A stretch of 64,000 bases of DNA. Origin: Rugalucina vietnamica (lineage: Eukaryota > Mollusca > Bivalvia > Lucinida > Lucinidae). Below, in pieces: positions 1 through 11,648 of the stretch. The DNA is taken from the NCBI GenBank assembly GCA_964017185.1, contig OZ024884.1, positions 16,134,548 through 16,198,547 of the forward strand. The letters run 5' to 3'. The translations under genes were made by a program, and so were the position numbers. The notes under the pieces were generated by a model that had not been told where the DNA came from, made no database searches, and saw only the letters and a program-made list of their open reading frames with translations. The number at the start of each line of letters is the position of its first letter. Position 1 is the stretch's first letter.

Positions 1-695
1 AGGAAAAAACAGTATATTGTTCGGATATGTTTTTGTAATGAATGGTATAAGTAGGCAATGATCAGGAAATGACGCAATCAGAAAGAAATTCCAGCTCCAA
101 AAACCGAAGTGGGAAAAATCTAAATTAACATTCAGGTACTTATATTAAGTAAACATATCATAAGCAGAGTGTGCGCTATTTTCCCAGTAGGTGGCCGTTT
201 AAGTTTATGTAGATTTAAGTAGAAGTTACAGTACTTTTCGTGATAATGTTATCCTTATGGTAGGGAGTAATTTCTGAAATGAGGGCAGGGTGCCTCCAAC
301 ACCATTAATACCATTTAAAGACAGGGCTGGGGTATAAAAGGCCTCACAGGTATACCTGTGTCATTCACGTCCTTGTGGTGGGAATATGGATTAAGTCCGT
401 TTGGCCCAGGATGACGTTAAAAGCCTAATCTTTACTACTACTACTACTTGTGTCATTCTTTCTCTGACTGTTGAAGGGTTAACATCAATTCTGTGATTCT
501 GATTGGTTTTCAGTTGAGGGCTACTGTGACTTTACAAAATGATTGACAGGTCTTACCTGTCTGCAACTAGCCTTATTATCTCTTATTATGTAACAGGAGG
601 CACACTTCATAATTGGTTACAATAGACAGTCAAAACTGTTTTGTCAAGAAGAATTAATTTCTTGGTTTTCTTCAAATAATTACTAACATTGTTTC
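1..695. other. No gene recognised; AT-rich non-coding
   Basis: I see no coding potential, RNA gene or clear terminal repeat here. A short ACT-triplet run lies near 437-449. The stretch ends at the AAAT microsatellite. Confidence 0.6.
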
Positions 696-697
696 AA

Positions 698-737
<40 letters not shown>

Positions 738-770
738 AAATAAATAAATAGATAAAATAAATAAATAAAT
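696..770. repeat. (AAAT)n microsatellite
   Basis: An almost unbroken AAAT/ATAA array of about 75 bp with one GATA-type interruption near 751. Confidence 0.95.
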
Positions 771-806
771 CATGTGATTTCTGTCTGTCAGACATTAAAA
801 TTAAAG

Positions 807-1135
807 TGGGAATATGAACTTATATTCTTGAAAGGGAAGGATATTAAAATGATCATATTTAAACATTTTAATGATAATTAAATAAATAAATACAAATAGT
901 GATTCTGTTTACCATGTACAAAACTAGATTTTACTACAGTAGTATATAAAAGGTTTTGAGAAGCAAAATAGAAAAAAAAAATATAGGAACTTATATTCTT
1001 GAAATGCATAGGCATTAAAAATCATAATTTAACATTTTAATGATAAATAAATACAAATATGTGATTCTTTTTAACATGCACAAAACTGGATTTTACTATA
1101 CTATTAAATGTATAAAAAAGTGAATAAAAATGTTT
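807..1135. repeat. Tandem pair of a 171-bp AT-rich unit
   Basis: The words GAACTTATATTCTTGAAA, ACATTTTAATGATAA and ACAAAACT(A/G)GATTTTACTA occur in the same order twice, with first copies starting near 816 and 987. Both units are non-coding. Confidence 0.75.
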
Positions 1136-1506
1136 TGGGTTATTATTGTTTCCTATTCCTGTCTTATGCAGCTATATTGGTATTTTTGGTAAATGAATTA
1201 TGGCTGTTTATTACAATCAATTATGACTTGTGATCCTTATCAGTTTTATGACCCCTATACATTTAGGTAGCCAGATTACCTGGTGTAAGCCACGCCCACT
1301 GCTACTGTCTGGCTACCTGTTCTCTTTGATGCTGGGAACCAGACCCCCCGGCATGAAAACCCTGTCTTTAAGCTTTTTTCTGTGTCGCCATGTGTCAGTT
1401 TATTGAATTTTAATATAACTTTATTCAATCCCTGGTTTCAAAGTTTACGTTGGCGCCCTTTCATTTAACCTTACGTGGATCTCGTAATCCATTCAATCAA
1501 CGCATT

Positions 1507-1745
1507 CTCCAAGGAACAATAAAACTGACTGGTATAACCAGATTAACATATATTTAATGTCTAGAATCCAGAAGTTGGCCATTTGATATTGTTCTCAGCG
1601 GTGTTATATTAGCAGGGCTATGCAGCATTGCAAGAATCAACCGACTTCATAATTTGATAATATCTAGACCATTTGATATATTTTTGTTTTTATGAACGCA
1701 CTAAAAAGTACATCATGTGTTATCATTCACATCAGTCTCTCACAG
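1507..1745 (+). repeat. Dispersed repeat J, copy 1
   Basis: This segment matches the reverse complement of 35950-36193 over more than 200 bp. Shared words include AATAAAACTGACTGGTATAA, TTTGATATTGTTCTCAG and CAAGAATCAA. Neither copy has coding potential. The second copy lies just 5' of a LINE fragment, so this could be an unrecognised transposon remnant. Confidence 0.7.
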
Positions 1746-1822
1746 GCATGTTTCAAGTTGTTCACATTGCTGCAATTGAAAAGAAAAAAATCTCATTGCC
1801 CCATTTATTGTTTGGTACAGGC

Positions 1823-4684
1823 AGGATAACGGGCTCAAGTCAAATATAGGGGACACCTTAGGGACATAGACAATGTATGCCTGTATATGAAACTATAAGA
1901 CGGATAGATGAAACACAGGCAATGGTAGAAGATGGACTAGAAACTGTTATAAAACGGACGGATATTGCATGTAGATCATAGATGAGACATTATTGATACC
2001 CAATCTGACTTTCAGCAACTGAGCCTGAAAAATAGAAGTACAACAGCATATGCATTAATACACTATCACATAAGTGAACGAATTGCGCATGCATCGAAAC
2101 ATGCGCAATCATAGGGAAGGATGTAGGTCAAGGTCAATGGAGTAGGCATTGATTCACAACGGAATGCCTGGGGGCAAGCCCCCAGACCCCCGCAACAGAA
2201 TGCAAACTCCATATATAGCCATGTTACAGGTGACAGGTTGACAGGTTGACAGGTCGACAGGTCGATAGGTCAACAGGTCGACATGTGACAGGTCGACAGG
2301 TTGACAGATAGACAGGTTGACAGGTCGACAGTTGAGAGGTCGACGCAAGTGAAAGAATTGCGCATGCGTGCAAAACATGGGCAATCATAGGGAAGGATGT
2401 AGGTCAAGTTCAATGGAGTAGGCATTGATTCACAACTGAATGCCTGGGGGGGGGGCAAGCCCCCCAGACCCCCGCAACAGAATGGATACTCCATATATAG
2501 CCATGTTACAGGATCAGGTAAGCAGTAGTATCGGACAACAGGTGGATATTACTAAACAACTATAACGCGAATGTTGATTGGATACCTGGGAGCTTGGCTG
2601 TTCTCATTGGACTATATATGGGACCTGTCGACCTGTTATCCTATACACGGGCAGAAAAAGCAATCATAGGGAAGGATGTAGGTTAAGTTCAATGGAGTAG
2701 GCATTGATTCACAACGGAATGCCTGGGGGCAGCCCCCAGACCCATGCAACAGAATTTGGACTCCATATATAGCCATGTTACAGGTGACGGGTTGACAGGT
2801 TGACAGGTCGACAGGTCGACGGAAGTGAAAAAATTGCGCATGCGTGCAAACCATGGACAATCATAGATTAAGTTCAATGGAGTAAGCATTGATTCACAAC
2901 GGAATGCCTAGGAGTTAAGCCCCTCAGACTCCCAGCGACACAATGCATACTCCATATATAGCAATGTTACAGGATGAGATAAGCCGTAGTATCGGATGAC
3001 AGGTAGACATTTAAATACAACTATCATTTCACTGTATATGGGATACCTGAGTGCTAAGCTGTTTTCATTTGACTGTTAATGGGACCTGTCGACATGTAAA
3101 CATGTCGACCTGTCAACCTGTCAACATGTCATCCTATAAACGAGAGTGAAAGAATTGTGCATGCGTGCAAAACATGGACAATTATAGGGAAGGATGTAGG
3201 TAAAGGTCAATTGAGTAGGCATTGATTCACAACGGAATGCCTGGGGGGCAAGCCCCCCCAGACCCCCGCAACAGAATGGATACTCCATATATAGCCATGT
3301 TACAGGATCAGGTAAGCAGTAGAATCGGACAACAGGTAGATATTACTATACAACTATAATGTGACTGTTTATGGGATACCTGGGAGCTAGGCTGTTCTCA
3401 TTTGACTATATATGGGACCTGTCGACCTGTCAACCTGTTGAACTGTCAACCTGTCAACCTGTCGACCTGTCATCCTATAAACGGGCAGATTGTCACCGTC
3501 TATTAACTATATGGATATAATTTCGAGGAAAATGGCGAAAGATTAGGTAAAACAAATGGAGGTGATGATCTAAAAATAGATGCCATTACTTGGGTCACAT
3601 ATTATGGTTGACAGGTCGACAGGTCGACGGAAGTGAAAGAATTGCGCATGCGTGCAAACCATGGACAATCATAGGAAGCTTTGTAGGTTAAGTTCAATGG
3701 AGTAGGCATTGATTCACAACGGAATGCCTAGGGGGCAAGCCCCTCAGACTCCCAGCAACACAATGCATACTCCATATATAGCAATGTTACAGGATGAGGT
3801 AAGCAGTGGTATGGGATGACAGGTAGACATTTAAATACAACTATCATTTGACTGTATATGGGATACCTGAGTGCTAAGCTGTTCTCATTTGACTGTTAAT
3901 GACCCTGTCGACCTGTCAACCTGTCGACCTGTCGACCTGTCAACCTGTCATCCTATAAACGAGAGTGAAAGAATTGCGCATGCGTGCAAAACATGGACAA
4001 TTATAGGGAAGGATGTAGGTAAAGGTCAATTGAGTAGGCATTGATTCACAACGGACTGCCTGGGGGAAAAGCCCCCCAGAACCCCCGCAACAGAATGGAT
4101 ACTCCATATATAGCCATGTTACAGGATCAGGTAAACAGTAGTATCGGACAACAGGTAGATATTACTATACAACTATAATGTGACTGTTTATGGGATACCT
4201 GGGAGCTAGGCTATTCTCATTTGATTATATATGGGACCTGTCGACCTGTCAAGCTGTCGAACTGTCGACCTGTCAACCTGTCGACCTGTCATCCTATAAA
4301 CGGGCAGATTGTCACCGTCTATTAAGTATATGGATATAATTTCGAGGAAAATGGCGAAAGATTAGGTAAAACAAATGAAGGCGATGATCTAAAAATATAT
4401 GCCATGACTTGGGTCACAGATTATGGTTGACAGGTTGACATGTCGACAGGTCGACGGAAGTAAAAGAATTGCGCATGCGTGCAAACCATGAACAATCATA
4501 GGGAAGGATGTAGGTAAAGTTCAATGGAGTGGGAGCAGGCATTGATTCACAACGAAATCTCGACCTGTCGACCCGAAGACTCGTTACCCATCGACCTGTC
4601 AACATGTCGACCTGTATGCTAATAAGGTGACGTCGGACGTAGGAATAAGGATGTGTCCCCTATACTTTACTTGAACCGGATAAC
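1823..4684. mobile_element. Satellite-filled element bounded by inverted repeats
   Basis: The left end (1831-1856) reads GGGCTCAAGTCAAATATAGG then GGACAC. The right end (4653-4678) is its inverse, matching at about 22 of 26 positions. Between them lie at least eight partial or full copies of a unit starting GTGAAAGAATTGCGCATGCG, arranged from 2825 on as a two-monomer higher-order repeat of about 810-830 bp. No transposase is visible, so the element would be non-autonomous. That both ends belong to one element is an inference from the matching termini. Confidence 0.7.
2073..4610. repeat. Higher-order satellite with GTCGAC minisatellite arms
   Basis: Unit starts lie near 2073, 2350, 2660, 2825, 3146, 3632, 3966 and 4462. 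Each body contains GATTCACAACGGAATGCC, a CCCC-rich hairpin and ACTCCATATATAGCCATGTT. Two monomer types alternate, one with CCTCAGACTCCCAGC and one with CCCCAGACCCCCGC. The bodies are preceded by (ACAGGTYGAC)n, as at 2225-2345 and 3605-3628, and followed by the opposite orientation (CCTGTCRAC)n, as at 3416-3471 and 3905-3950. Each body is therefore enclosed by inverted minisatellites. Confidence 0.85.
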
Positions 4685-4749
4685 GTTTTAAAGCTACCCG
4701 ACCCCTTCAAGATTATTTCAGCTCATATGAAACGGTCCAATCAGAAGGT

Positions 4750-4925
4750 GGGACGAAGGCGCGAGAACCACTGGAAAAACCACCTGGCACACCCGCAAGC
4801 AGAACTTGGCTGGTCTCACATGTGTCCCGTGTGGGAACCCACACCAGTCACAGCGATAAGATGATCGAATGATTAAGCGCGTTAATGAAATCAGAGCTCT
4901 TGACCACTCGGCCACGGAGGGGGGC
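4750..4925 (-). repeat. tRNA-derived SINE, family S3
   Basis: On the minus strand the head reads CCGTGGCCGAGTGGTCAAGA, a good Pol III box A like that of Ser/Leu tRNAs. A box-B-like GTGGGTTCCCACAC follows about 60 bp on, then a body with CAAGTTCTGCTTGCGGGTG. The same body is found at 12890-13068. Confidence 0.8.
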
Positions 4926-5191
4926 GGAGAATGGCAGGGCAGGGGGCGCCGTGAGGCAGGATATGTTTCGCTATATTGCCACGCTCATCTGTGTTTAAAA
5001 CATGGACACATGCATGCTACACTACAGCGTATAATACCTTGCCCTGACCAGGAAAAGGCTATTTACAATTTCCATAATGATGTGATATCATTGTAACTGA
5101 TCTAATTAAGAACGATGGAATCGGCACAACTTTAGTTTAATGAGTAATTCAATGTGTGATAACATTCAATAAAAAAACATACAATTCAGAG

Positions 5192-5390
5192 GGAGCGCGG
5201 TGGCGTAGTGGTAGAGCATCCGACTCCGAATCGAGAGGTCATGGGTTCGAGCCCCACTGGCAGCACCGTGTTATTTCCTTGAGAAACACATTTTAACTCC
5301 CCAGATCACTGGTTTAAACCCCTGCTCCTTCCCGACATGACTGAAAAATTCTTGTATGGGACGTTAAACATCGAAACAAACAAATAAAAC
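5192..5390 (+). repeat. tRNA-derived SINE, family S1
   Basis: Box A is in TGGCGTAGTGGTAGAGCATC (5201-5220) and box B is GGTTCGAGCCC (5244-5254). The tRNA-like head cannot form a proper acceptor stem, so it is not a functional tRNA gene. A unique body ends in GGGACGTTAAACATCGAAAC with an A/C-rich tail, typical of molluscan SINEs. Confidence 0.85.
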
Positions 5391-5415
5391 ATACCATTTA
5401 GCTAAAAAGGCGTGA

Positions 5416-5580
5416 ATGTCATATTTTTCAAAAATTTTCAACACTGACACAGGGATAAAGCAAGGGGACCCACTCTCCCCGGTGCTGTTCATATGTTTCA
5501 TAAATGATATCATTCATAACACCAACGATGATTATGGCGAATCATTGACTATCAATGAAATTAATATGTCTACAGCTGTA
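5416..5580 (+). pseudogene. Reverse transcriptase fragment of a LINE
   Basis: The frame encodes GIKQGDPLSPVLFICFINDI, the conserved KQGDPLSP.LF...INDI block of non-LTR reverse transcriptases. Nothing else of the element is recognisable, and coding ends in the adjoining GAAA microsatellite. It is a dead fragment of a different LINE from the one at 16.8-20.2 kb, whose equivalent block reads GVKQGCVMAPTLF. Confidence 0.8.
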
Positions 5581-5596
5581 TACTCATGCATGCTGC

Positions 5597-5597
<1 letters not shown>

Positions 5598-5663
<66 letters not shown>

Positions 5664-5725
5664 ATGAATGAATGAATGAATGAATGAATGAATGAATGAA
5701 TGAATGAATGAATGAATGAATGAAT
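5598..5725. repeat. Compound microsatellite (GAAA)n(GAAT)n
   Basis: About 65 bp of GAAA passes directly into about 62 bp of GAAT, consistent with one point mutation followed by expansion. Confidence 0.97.
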
Positions 5726-6059
5726 ACGATTGTTTCCAATTGTTTCAAACATATAAAAATGTAGCGCTTTCTTTTTAAAATGAATGAATGGAGTGGGAAG
5801 TTCTTTTCTGCTTTATTCTACGTTTTCCTTTTTTCTTTGGAAACAAATAAGATTGCCATAGACTTTAACTGTTCATTGCAATCGTTTATGGCCCCTAAGG
5901 TAGTCGCTTATCGCAATTAGGTAGCTGTTTAGTGCAATCAGTTACATGTATGGCACACTTTTATTTTATGGCCTACAGTAGTCGCCTATGAAGCAGAGAC
6001 CTCCATACACCTCCAGATATTTTAATTGAATTAACTTTAGTGAAGGACACTATTAGCTA

Positions 6060-6330
6060 AATAACATTGGTGTCATAGTCAAGCAATATACATGTATACG
6101 CGTGCCATTCAATGGCTACCGTGAAAATTTACACCTACAAATTAAAGGTGCTCTGCCTTCGTACTATCAAAACATTTGGTAATTACATAGGTGTTATCTT
6201 GAAGCAATATACATGTATACGCGTGCCATTCAATGGCTACCGTGAAAATTCAAGGTACTTCGTACATTTGGTAATTACATAGGTGTCATTTTGAAGCAAT
6301 ATACATGTACACGCGTGTCGCACCTACAAA
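6060..6330 (+). repeat. Three-copy tandem repeat
   Basis: The block AAGCAATATACATGTATACG with its flanks occurs at about 6081, 6202 and 6294 (spacings about 121 and 92 bp). TTTGGTAATTACATAGGTGT precedes the last two copies. Non-coding. Confidence 0.8.
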
Positions 6331-8650
6331 TTAGTTTCGGGTTTCATTTTTTTGTCGATGAGTATACATACTTCTTTGTGGACCACTTTTATATATCTTC
6401 TGATCATCACCTCAGGTGTTGGGTGGGTGGCTAAATTTAGAATTCAGTCAAGGGGAAAATATTTGGAGCAATAAACTGTTGTACATGCAAAATATTCTGA
6501 AGCTTATGTTTTCAAAATGCTAACATGCCAACAGGAAAACAGAGGATGTATGAATATTTTGTCAGACAACATAAACGCCATTTAGACCACCAAGATTCAG
6601 TATCAACCAAAAGTCAGTGTGGCGTGTGTCGCAATACATGTACCTGGCTTGAAACTAATCAATTATTAATCGATTGTCATTAGGCACGTGTCTGTTGTAC
6701 CTATGGCACCTATGAAAGCGTATATTGGAAGCGATTCGGATTTAGTAGGGTTTAAGTAGCAATTTATCTCACGGGTTACTTAGTTAGGCTTCTTTAATTT
6801 CGTTATTAGAATGTACAGTAATAACAATCTACCTGAGAGGTTGATTGAGCTGACACCTTTTGTTTAATGAGAGTCATTTAAGAAAACAAAAACAGGTGTT
6901 CACACCGCCGTTAAGAAAACAAATACGCATGTTCACACATCGAAGATAAAATTAATCATTATGTCCATTTTTTACCGTATGGGCAAAAACTTTTACATGG
7001 AGTAAAATAGCACACAATTCAGTTTAATTATTCCTTAACTTGGTAAAGATAAATATTACATGTACATGCATTTCAAGATCTACACCTTCTAGGAAAAAAT
7101 ACATCAGTATTTGTTAGATTTCTGTTGAAGTAGAACTCAACACAGCCTATGCATTCACGGTGATTGTCGAAAGTTTTGATTACTTACCAGCGAATGCAAA
7201 GAAATTAGTAAGACCAGACTGCGCGATGGCATATTAAACTCTGTCCACAAGTACACATGTATGAATTGCAAGATCATTACCAAAACACAACATTCTGAAT
7301 ACTTCTTATGTATTACAAACCATAATAACTGATCACGAAAATCAGCACATCAGCAAACTAAGTGGTATGATTGCGCATACTGCATTATAAATGTTTGTTA
7401 TGAAAAAACATAAATGAAGGCTCTAAAATTATTATTGTGAGAAATATCCATCATCCGATAGCTGTTTTCATAATGCTTCTGATTTACAACAAAGCCCTAT
7501 TATTTCAACAATATACATATGTTCTACCGAGAAAGGAGCCGCACTAACGATGGTTGCAGAATGCTCCGAAAACATGTATAAAATAATGAAATATTTTATG
7601 CCGACAAAAGTGCGATGGTGCGATGATAGAGCATCTTTAATTGGTAGGTGTGAATTATCACGGTAGGTGTAGATTGGCCCGTGCGTATATATTGTCCTAT
7701 GACATCTTTGTTATTTACATTCTGTTGTCTCTATACCATCGTAATCGTGATAGTCATTCATTGTTATTTAATGTATAATTAATATTTTGTATCAAAATTA
7801 GGGTATGATATGCAAAATAAAGTTTAAAATTGACAACGAACAAAAAATCAGCAGTTCAGTATTTCAGCGTTTTAGTATATTTCTGCTGATCAGTCAGTTG
7901 CTGAATTCAGCAGAAAATTCAGCGTTTTAGTCTGTCCCGTGATATTATAAACCAATTCTTTCATCTCGGAACGATAATGAACTATCTACACTTTAAGCGT
8001 CTGACCCAATTACTGTTAAGCTTCTGAAGACAAAACGGAATCACTAGGGATTAGCTCGAGCACTTTTCGCGTCCATTAACTGAATTAAAATAAACATAAA
8101 TCATAGACAAATTCATATAGAGCTAACAGTATATGTATCTATTCCTGTGTTTTAGAGCAAGGTTATAGTTGTCCATTATTTTAAAAAAATCTCTAGCAAG
8201 GGTTATAAAGACATAATTTTGCTAGCATATCACCCTTAAGACTCAGAGTAGGTTATAAAAATCATTTATTAATCAACTTATTAATATATAGTACATGAAC
8301 TTAAACAGAGAATTTGGCCTGTGGCATACCGGTGAAGTCTCGTTGTTCGTAAAGTTTATACTGGATTGCACCTCGACTTACTACAGCTGATCTCGCACTA
8401 ATACTCATATCTATATCGATTGACCTGTTATCTATATGGAAATCCGTATATCTGATTGGTCAAAATACCGACACGCAAGGTCACGTGCCGTTACAAAAAC
8501 AATGGCGGCGATTCAGCCGATCGTGTATATAAGTACACAAACAAACAAACATCATGCCGGCGTCTTTGTTAAGAATGTCAGACAGGGGCTTAGAATGGCA
8601 ACGATATGCTGGAGGTGCTAGCAGATGGTTTGGGACTATCGTTTGGCAGT
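6331..8650. other. No gene recognised
   Basis: AT-rich DNA without a credible ORF, splice chain or tRNA. A self-complementary patch of CAGCAG/CTGCTG words lies at 7850-7935 and could form a small hairpin. I can support nothing else. Confidence 0.5.
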
Positions 8651-8653
8651 TAA

Positions 8654-8878
8654 TTAACCCATATATGACGAATGGATTTTCCCATCACTATCATTTGGAC
8701 TGATGAGTCCAATTGCATTTTTAGGGGTGTTAGGAGTGATTTTTAATTTTTATCCCATTTTTCCATGAATTTTCGTTAAGCAAACAGAATAGCCCCAGAT
8801 GGGACGCCGCGTTCTGCATCTGGGGCTATGCTGTTTGCCTATGTCCCACAAAAAGGACGCCAGGCTTAAATGAGTTAA
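8654..8878 (+). mobile_element. piggyBac-like MITE, family D copy 1
   Basis: It is bounded by TTAA: TTAACCCATATATGACG at the left and GGCTTAAATGAGTTAA at the right, imperfect inverted ends. The interior holds the hairpin AGCCCCAGATGGGACGCCGC ... ATCTGGGGCT. TTAA targets and CC(C)-starting ends are the known hallmarks of piggyBac elements. No transposase is present. Confidence 0.75.
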
Positions 8879-8888
8879 TAGAATCTCC

Positions 8889-9019
8889 TTAATCAAGTTA
8901 TTTCGTATTGGTCTAGTTACAGGTTCTCGGGCAGCAGTATTGGACCTCGGCCTTCGGCCTCGGTTCAATACAGCTGACCGTGGACCTCTAACTAGACCAA
9001 TACAAAATAACTTGATTAA
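8889..9019. mobile_element. Foldback element, family K copy 1
   Basis: The outer about 35 bp arms are inverted copies (TTAATCAAGTTATTTCGTAT at the left, ATACAAAATAACTTGATTAA at the right). The centre is palindromic, CCTCGGCCTTCGGCCTCGG. The same kind of apex appears in the foldback at 24650-24803. Confidence 0.75.
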
Positions 9020-9897
9020 TAACATTATAGTATTAGTACATGCGACCTATATGGCCCAATCTATGTGAATCATGATGACCCTATAATCATTAAGATAAGA
9101 TGATACCTTGATGTGGGGTATTCTACTTGAAGTATTTGTAATGCTCATAAAAAAAACCACTTTGATGCGGGGTATTCTACCGGAACTGCTTATTGGGAAT
9201 GATCATGATAGGCCATCCTGACTACAGAAGCAGAAAAATGTCTTTAAACCCTAAAGTGTGGATAGACCGGGGAAGGCTTGTTCGCTGACGGTTCGATGTG
9301 TTTGATTCCCAGATTATGTCCGTTGATTTAAATGTCAAAATTGATGTCCTTTGCCTGAACACTCTCTTGTTTTGCTGGTACATGTACTTGCCTTTTAGCA
9401 CAAACAGCTAATTTTAACTGAAATAACATGGACTTGTTGTTCTTTGGAATTTTGCTACGCTGTTGACATACACTGTTTTTGCATATGAAAACTTGGGATT
9501 TGGTAAGTTGGCGTGTATAAAGTATCTGCCCTGTGTTCAATTTTTACAGCTAACAAAACCTCTGTATATTGCATGGACAAGTTTTTGTTATGGCAAAATC
9601 GCATTTCTGATTTTCCGACATATCATTTTTCATTTGAGCTTAGCTGTTGAGTGGGTCGTTAAACAATGTTCAATGTTACAAGTGGGTGTTGTTCCTGTTC
9701 CATGAAAGTCGCATTTGAGTTTATAACAATCAAAAATAAACATAATTTTGCATCCGATATAGGATGTACTTGTTGCTTAAGCAACATCGAACGTCTTGTC
9801 TTAGATAACCTCGGAATGTTACTCTTTCTACTCAAGTACTATTATATCACTCATGAGACGCGTCATTTAGTATAAGGGGCGCAAAGGGCGTATACCG

Positions 9898-9968
9898 TAC
9901 AAACCCATCAGGCAGGCGCCAGCAAGCAGAACTTGTCTAATCCCACATGTAGCCTGTGTGTGAGATAA
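9898..9968 (-). repeat. SINE S3 fragment
   Basis: AGCAAGCAGAACTTGTCTAA and CACATGTAGCCTGTGT match the body of the S3 copies at 4.8 and 12.9 kb. The tRNA-like head is missing. Confidence 0.6.
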
Positions 9969-9999
9969 ACTTGCATAAAATGTGTAAGTACGTATGTGC

Positions 10000-10150
10000 A
10001 TCGAATATCAACACATTTCCATTTTTGTAACTTTGTTTCAAAATGGAGAAATAATTTTACCGATTATAAGATCACCAGGACTAATGATTGACAGCTTATT
10101 TTCTCGGAATGCCCGGACACCGTCTGGTCAATTTGATAAGAAAATAAAAC
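10000..10150 (-). repeat. Dispersed repeat I, copy 1
   Basis: The reverse complement matches 32030-32185. The best block contains GTGTCCGGGCATTCCGAGAA here and GTGTCTGGATATTCCGAGAA there. Both copies can be read in the same frame (motif SEKI.CQS), but each frame soon ends. Confidence 0.6.
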
Positions 10151-10239
10151 GTGTGATGCTTCCAGTTTTTCTTTGCTGCAATCTTGTGAGTATTTCATGA
10201 TACGGCGTTTAATATCGCACCATGGCGTATTTATTTTCT

Positions 10240-10518
10240 CATCAGGAAAACAAGCCCGTGCAATGAATACCCAAACAAACCCCACTTTTATATAGTAAAA
10301 CTGGGGTATGCAGGGGTATACCTATTTTTCTTATTTTTGCTCCAAAACATAGATTGTGGGTACTCGTTAGAACCGCCTCGCCGGGGCGGTTCTAACGTGT
10401 ACCCACAATCTATGTTTTGAGCAAAAATAAGAAAAATATCAAACATTTTCTTCTGAAAAATTTCATTTTTTACAATTTTAAAAATCACTGTATATTGCAT
10501 GGGCATGTTTTCGTAATG
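10240..10518 (+). mobile_element. Hairpin MITE, family A copy 1
   Basis: The ends are inverted copies: CATCAGGAAAACAAGCCCGT and, reversed, CATTACGAAAACATGCCCAT. The middle (about 10335-10420) is a long near-perfect palindrome: CAAAACATAGATTGTGGGTA then a GAACCGCC centre then the inverse. The remaining body carries TATAGTAAAACTGGGGTATG. No coding potential. Confidence 0.9.
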
Positions 10519-10599
10519 TTGAGGGATTCCATTTCAATTGTGAAAGAATGCCAGTCTCATTCCCTCGCTCAAAGAATTCGTTTTCTGTCACAATTCTTC

Positions 10600-10602
<3 letters not shown>

Positions 10603-10635
<33 letters not shown>
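10603..10635. repeat. Poly-T run (33 nt)
   Basis: Uninterrupted T tract just left of a family D fragment. Confidence 0.95.
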
Positions 10636-10639
10636 CTTT

Positions 10640-10735
10640 TATCTCATTTTTCGATGAAATTTCTCTGTGAAAACAGAATAGCCCCAGCCTGGGACGCGTC
10701 CCATCTTGGCCTATTCTGTGTTTGCCTATGCCTCC
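10640..10735 (+). mobile_element. Family D MITE fragment
   Basis: AACAGAATAGCCCCAGCCTG and GCCTATTCTGTGTTTGCCTA are the two arms of the D hairpin. The TTAA outer ends are missing. Confidence 0.65.
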
Positions 10736-11060
10736 ATTTGACCCACTTCTCGATTATACATTTATTTATCTTTCTTCTGCCTATAATCGAATAAAGTAGA
10801 ATTCGACATCCATATAATCATTGTAGTGAGAGAGAGAGAACTTAACACGACGTATATTAAGCAATTCTACTATCAGAAGTACAGACATATCCCATGTACT
10901 TAAACCTCCTACGTATTGCTTATACACATTCTGTAATTGCATTATTCATTGCACTCATTTGCATATTACTGAATAAATTTGATATTTCAGTTATTAAAAT
11001 TGTTGTCGCATAGAGTCTTAACATGTCAGATTGATTTAGAAGGAACACAAACTTGCAAGA

Positions 11061-11330
11061 CATTACGAAAACTCGCCCATGTAATATACAGCTTTTTAGA
11101 GCTGTAAAAATTAAAAATTTTCTTTTAAAAAAATGATAGTTTTGATATATTTGCTCAAAACAAGAAAAACATTGATTGTGGATACACGTTAGAACCGCCC
11201 CAACGAGGAGTTCTAACGAATACCAATAATCTATGTTTTGAGTCAAAAATAAGAAAAAATAGGTATACCCCTGCGACCCCCAGTTTTACTTATGAGGCGG
11301 TATTCATTACATGGGCATGTTATCCTGATG
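11061..11330 (-). mobile_element. Hairpin MITE, family A copy 2
   Basis: It starts CATTACGAAAACTCGCCCAT and ends ATGGGCATGTTATCCTGATG, inverse ends of family A. The core palindrome (about 11155-11240) is eroded in this copy (GAACCGCCCCAACGAGGAGT), so this looks older than copy 1. Confidence 0.85.
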
Positions 11331-11648
11331 AAAGATAAGTGCTAATTATACAAAAGACACACTGCCAATGCGTCAACTCATATATAAGACAGACCCTTTA
11401 GTAAAATAAGATTGTGCATCAATGACAATTATTGCTGAAAATGATACATCTCTGGTTCTAGTAAACTAATTTACACTGTCTGATTTACAAGCCTTTTCAA
11501 ACCTTCTACATATTACGAGTATATACCTTATAGACTCGGTATGGAATGTGCAAGCAATACACACGCGCACATATGCTCGCACGCACGAATACACACGTAC
11601 TATTTAACTTAAAATATTTGAGTAGCCGATCGTTCCATTTCAGTGTTG

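Noticed and set aside
2154-2889. Several small proteins with VDLSTCQPV repeats
   Set aside because: They are translations of the GTCGAC minisatellite in the satellite array, not genes.
2073-4600. CRISPR-like array
   Set aside because: Repeats are long, the spacers are themselves repeated, and the setting is eukaryotic; this is a satellite.
5192-5268. tRNA gene
   Set aside because: Box A and B are good, but the 5' and 3' ends do not pair into an acceptor stem and a SINE body follows. The same holds for the tRNA-like heads at 16.2 and 61.5 kb.
10064-10285. Immunoglobulin-like exon (TVSGHSEKISCQS)
   Set aside because: The resemblance to an Ig strand is short, no second cysteine/tryptophan framework is found, and the frame ends quickly.
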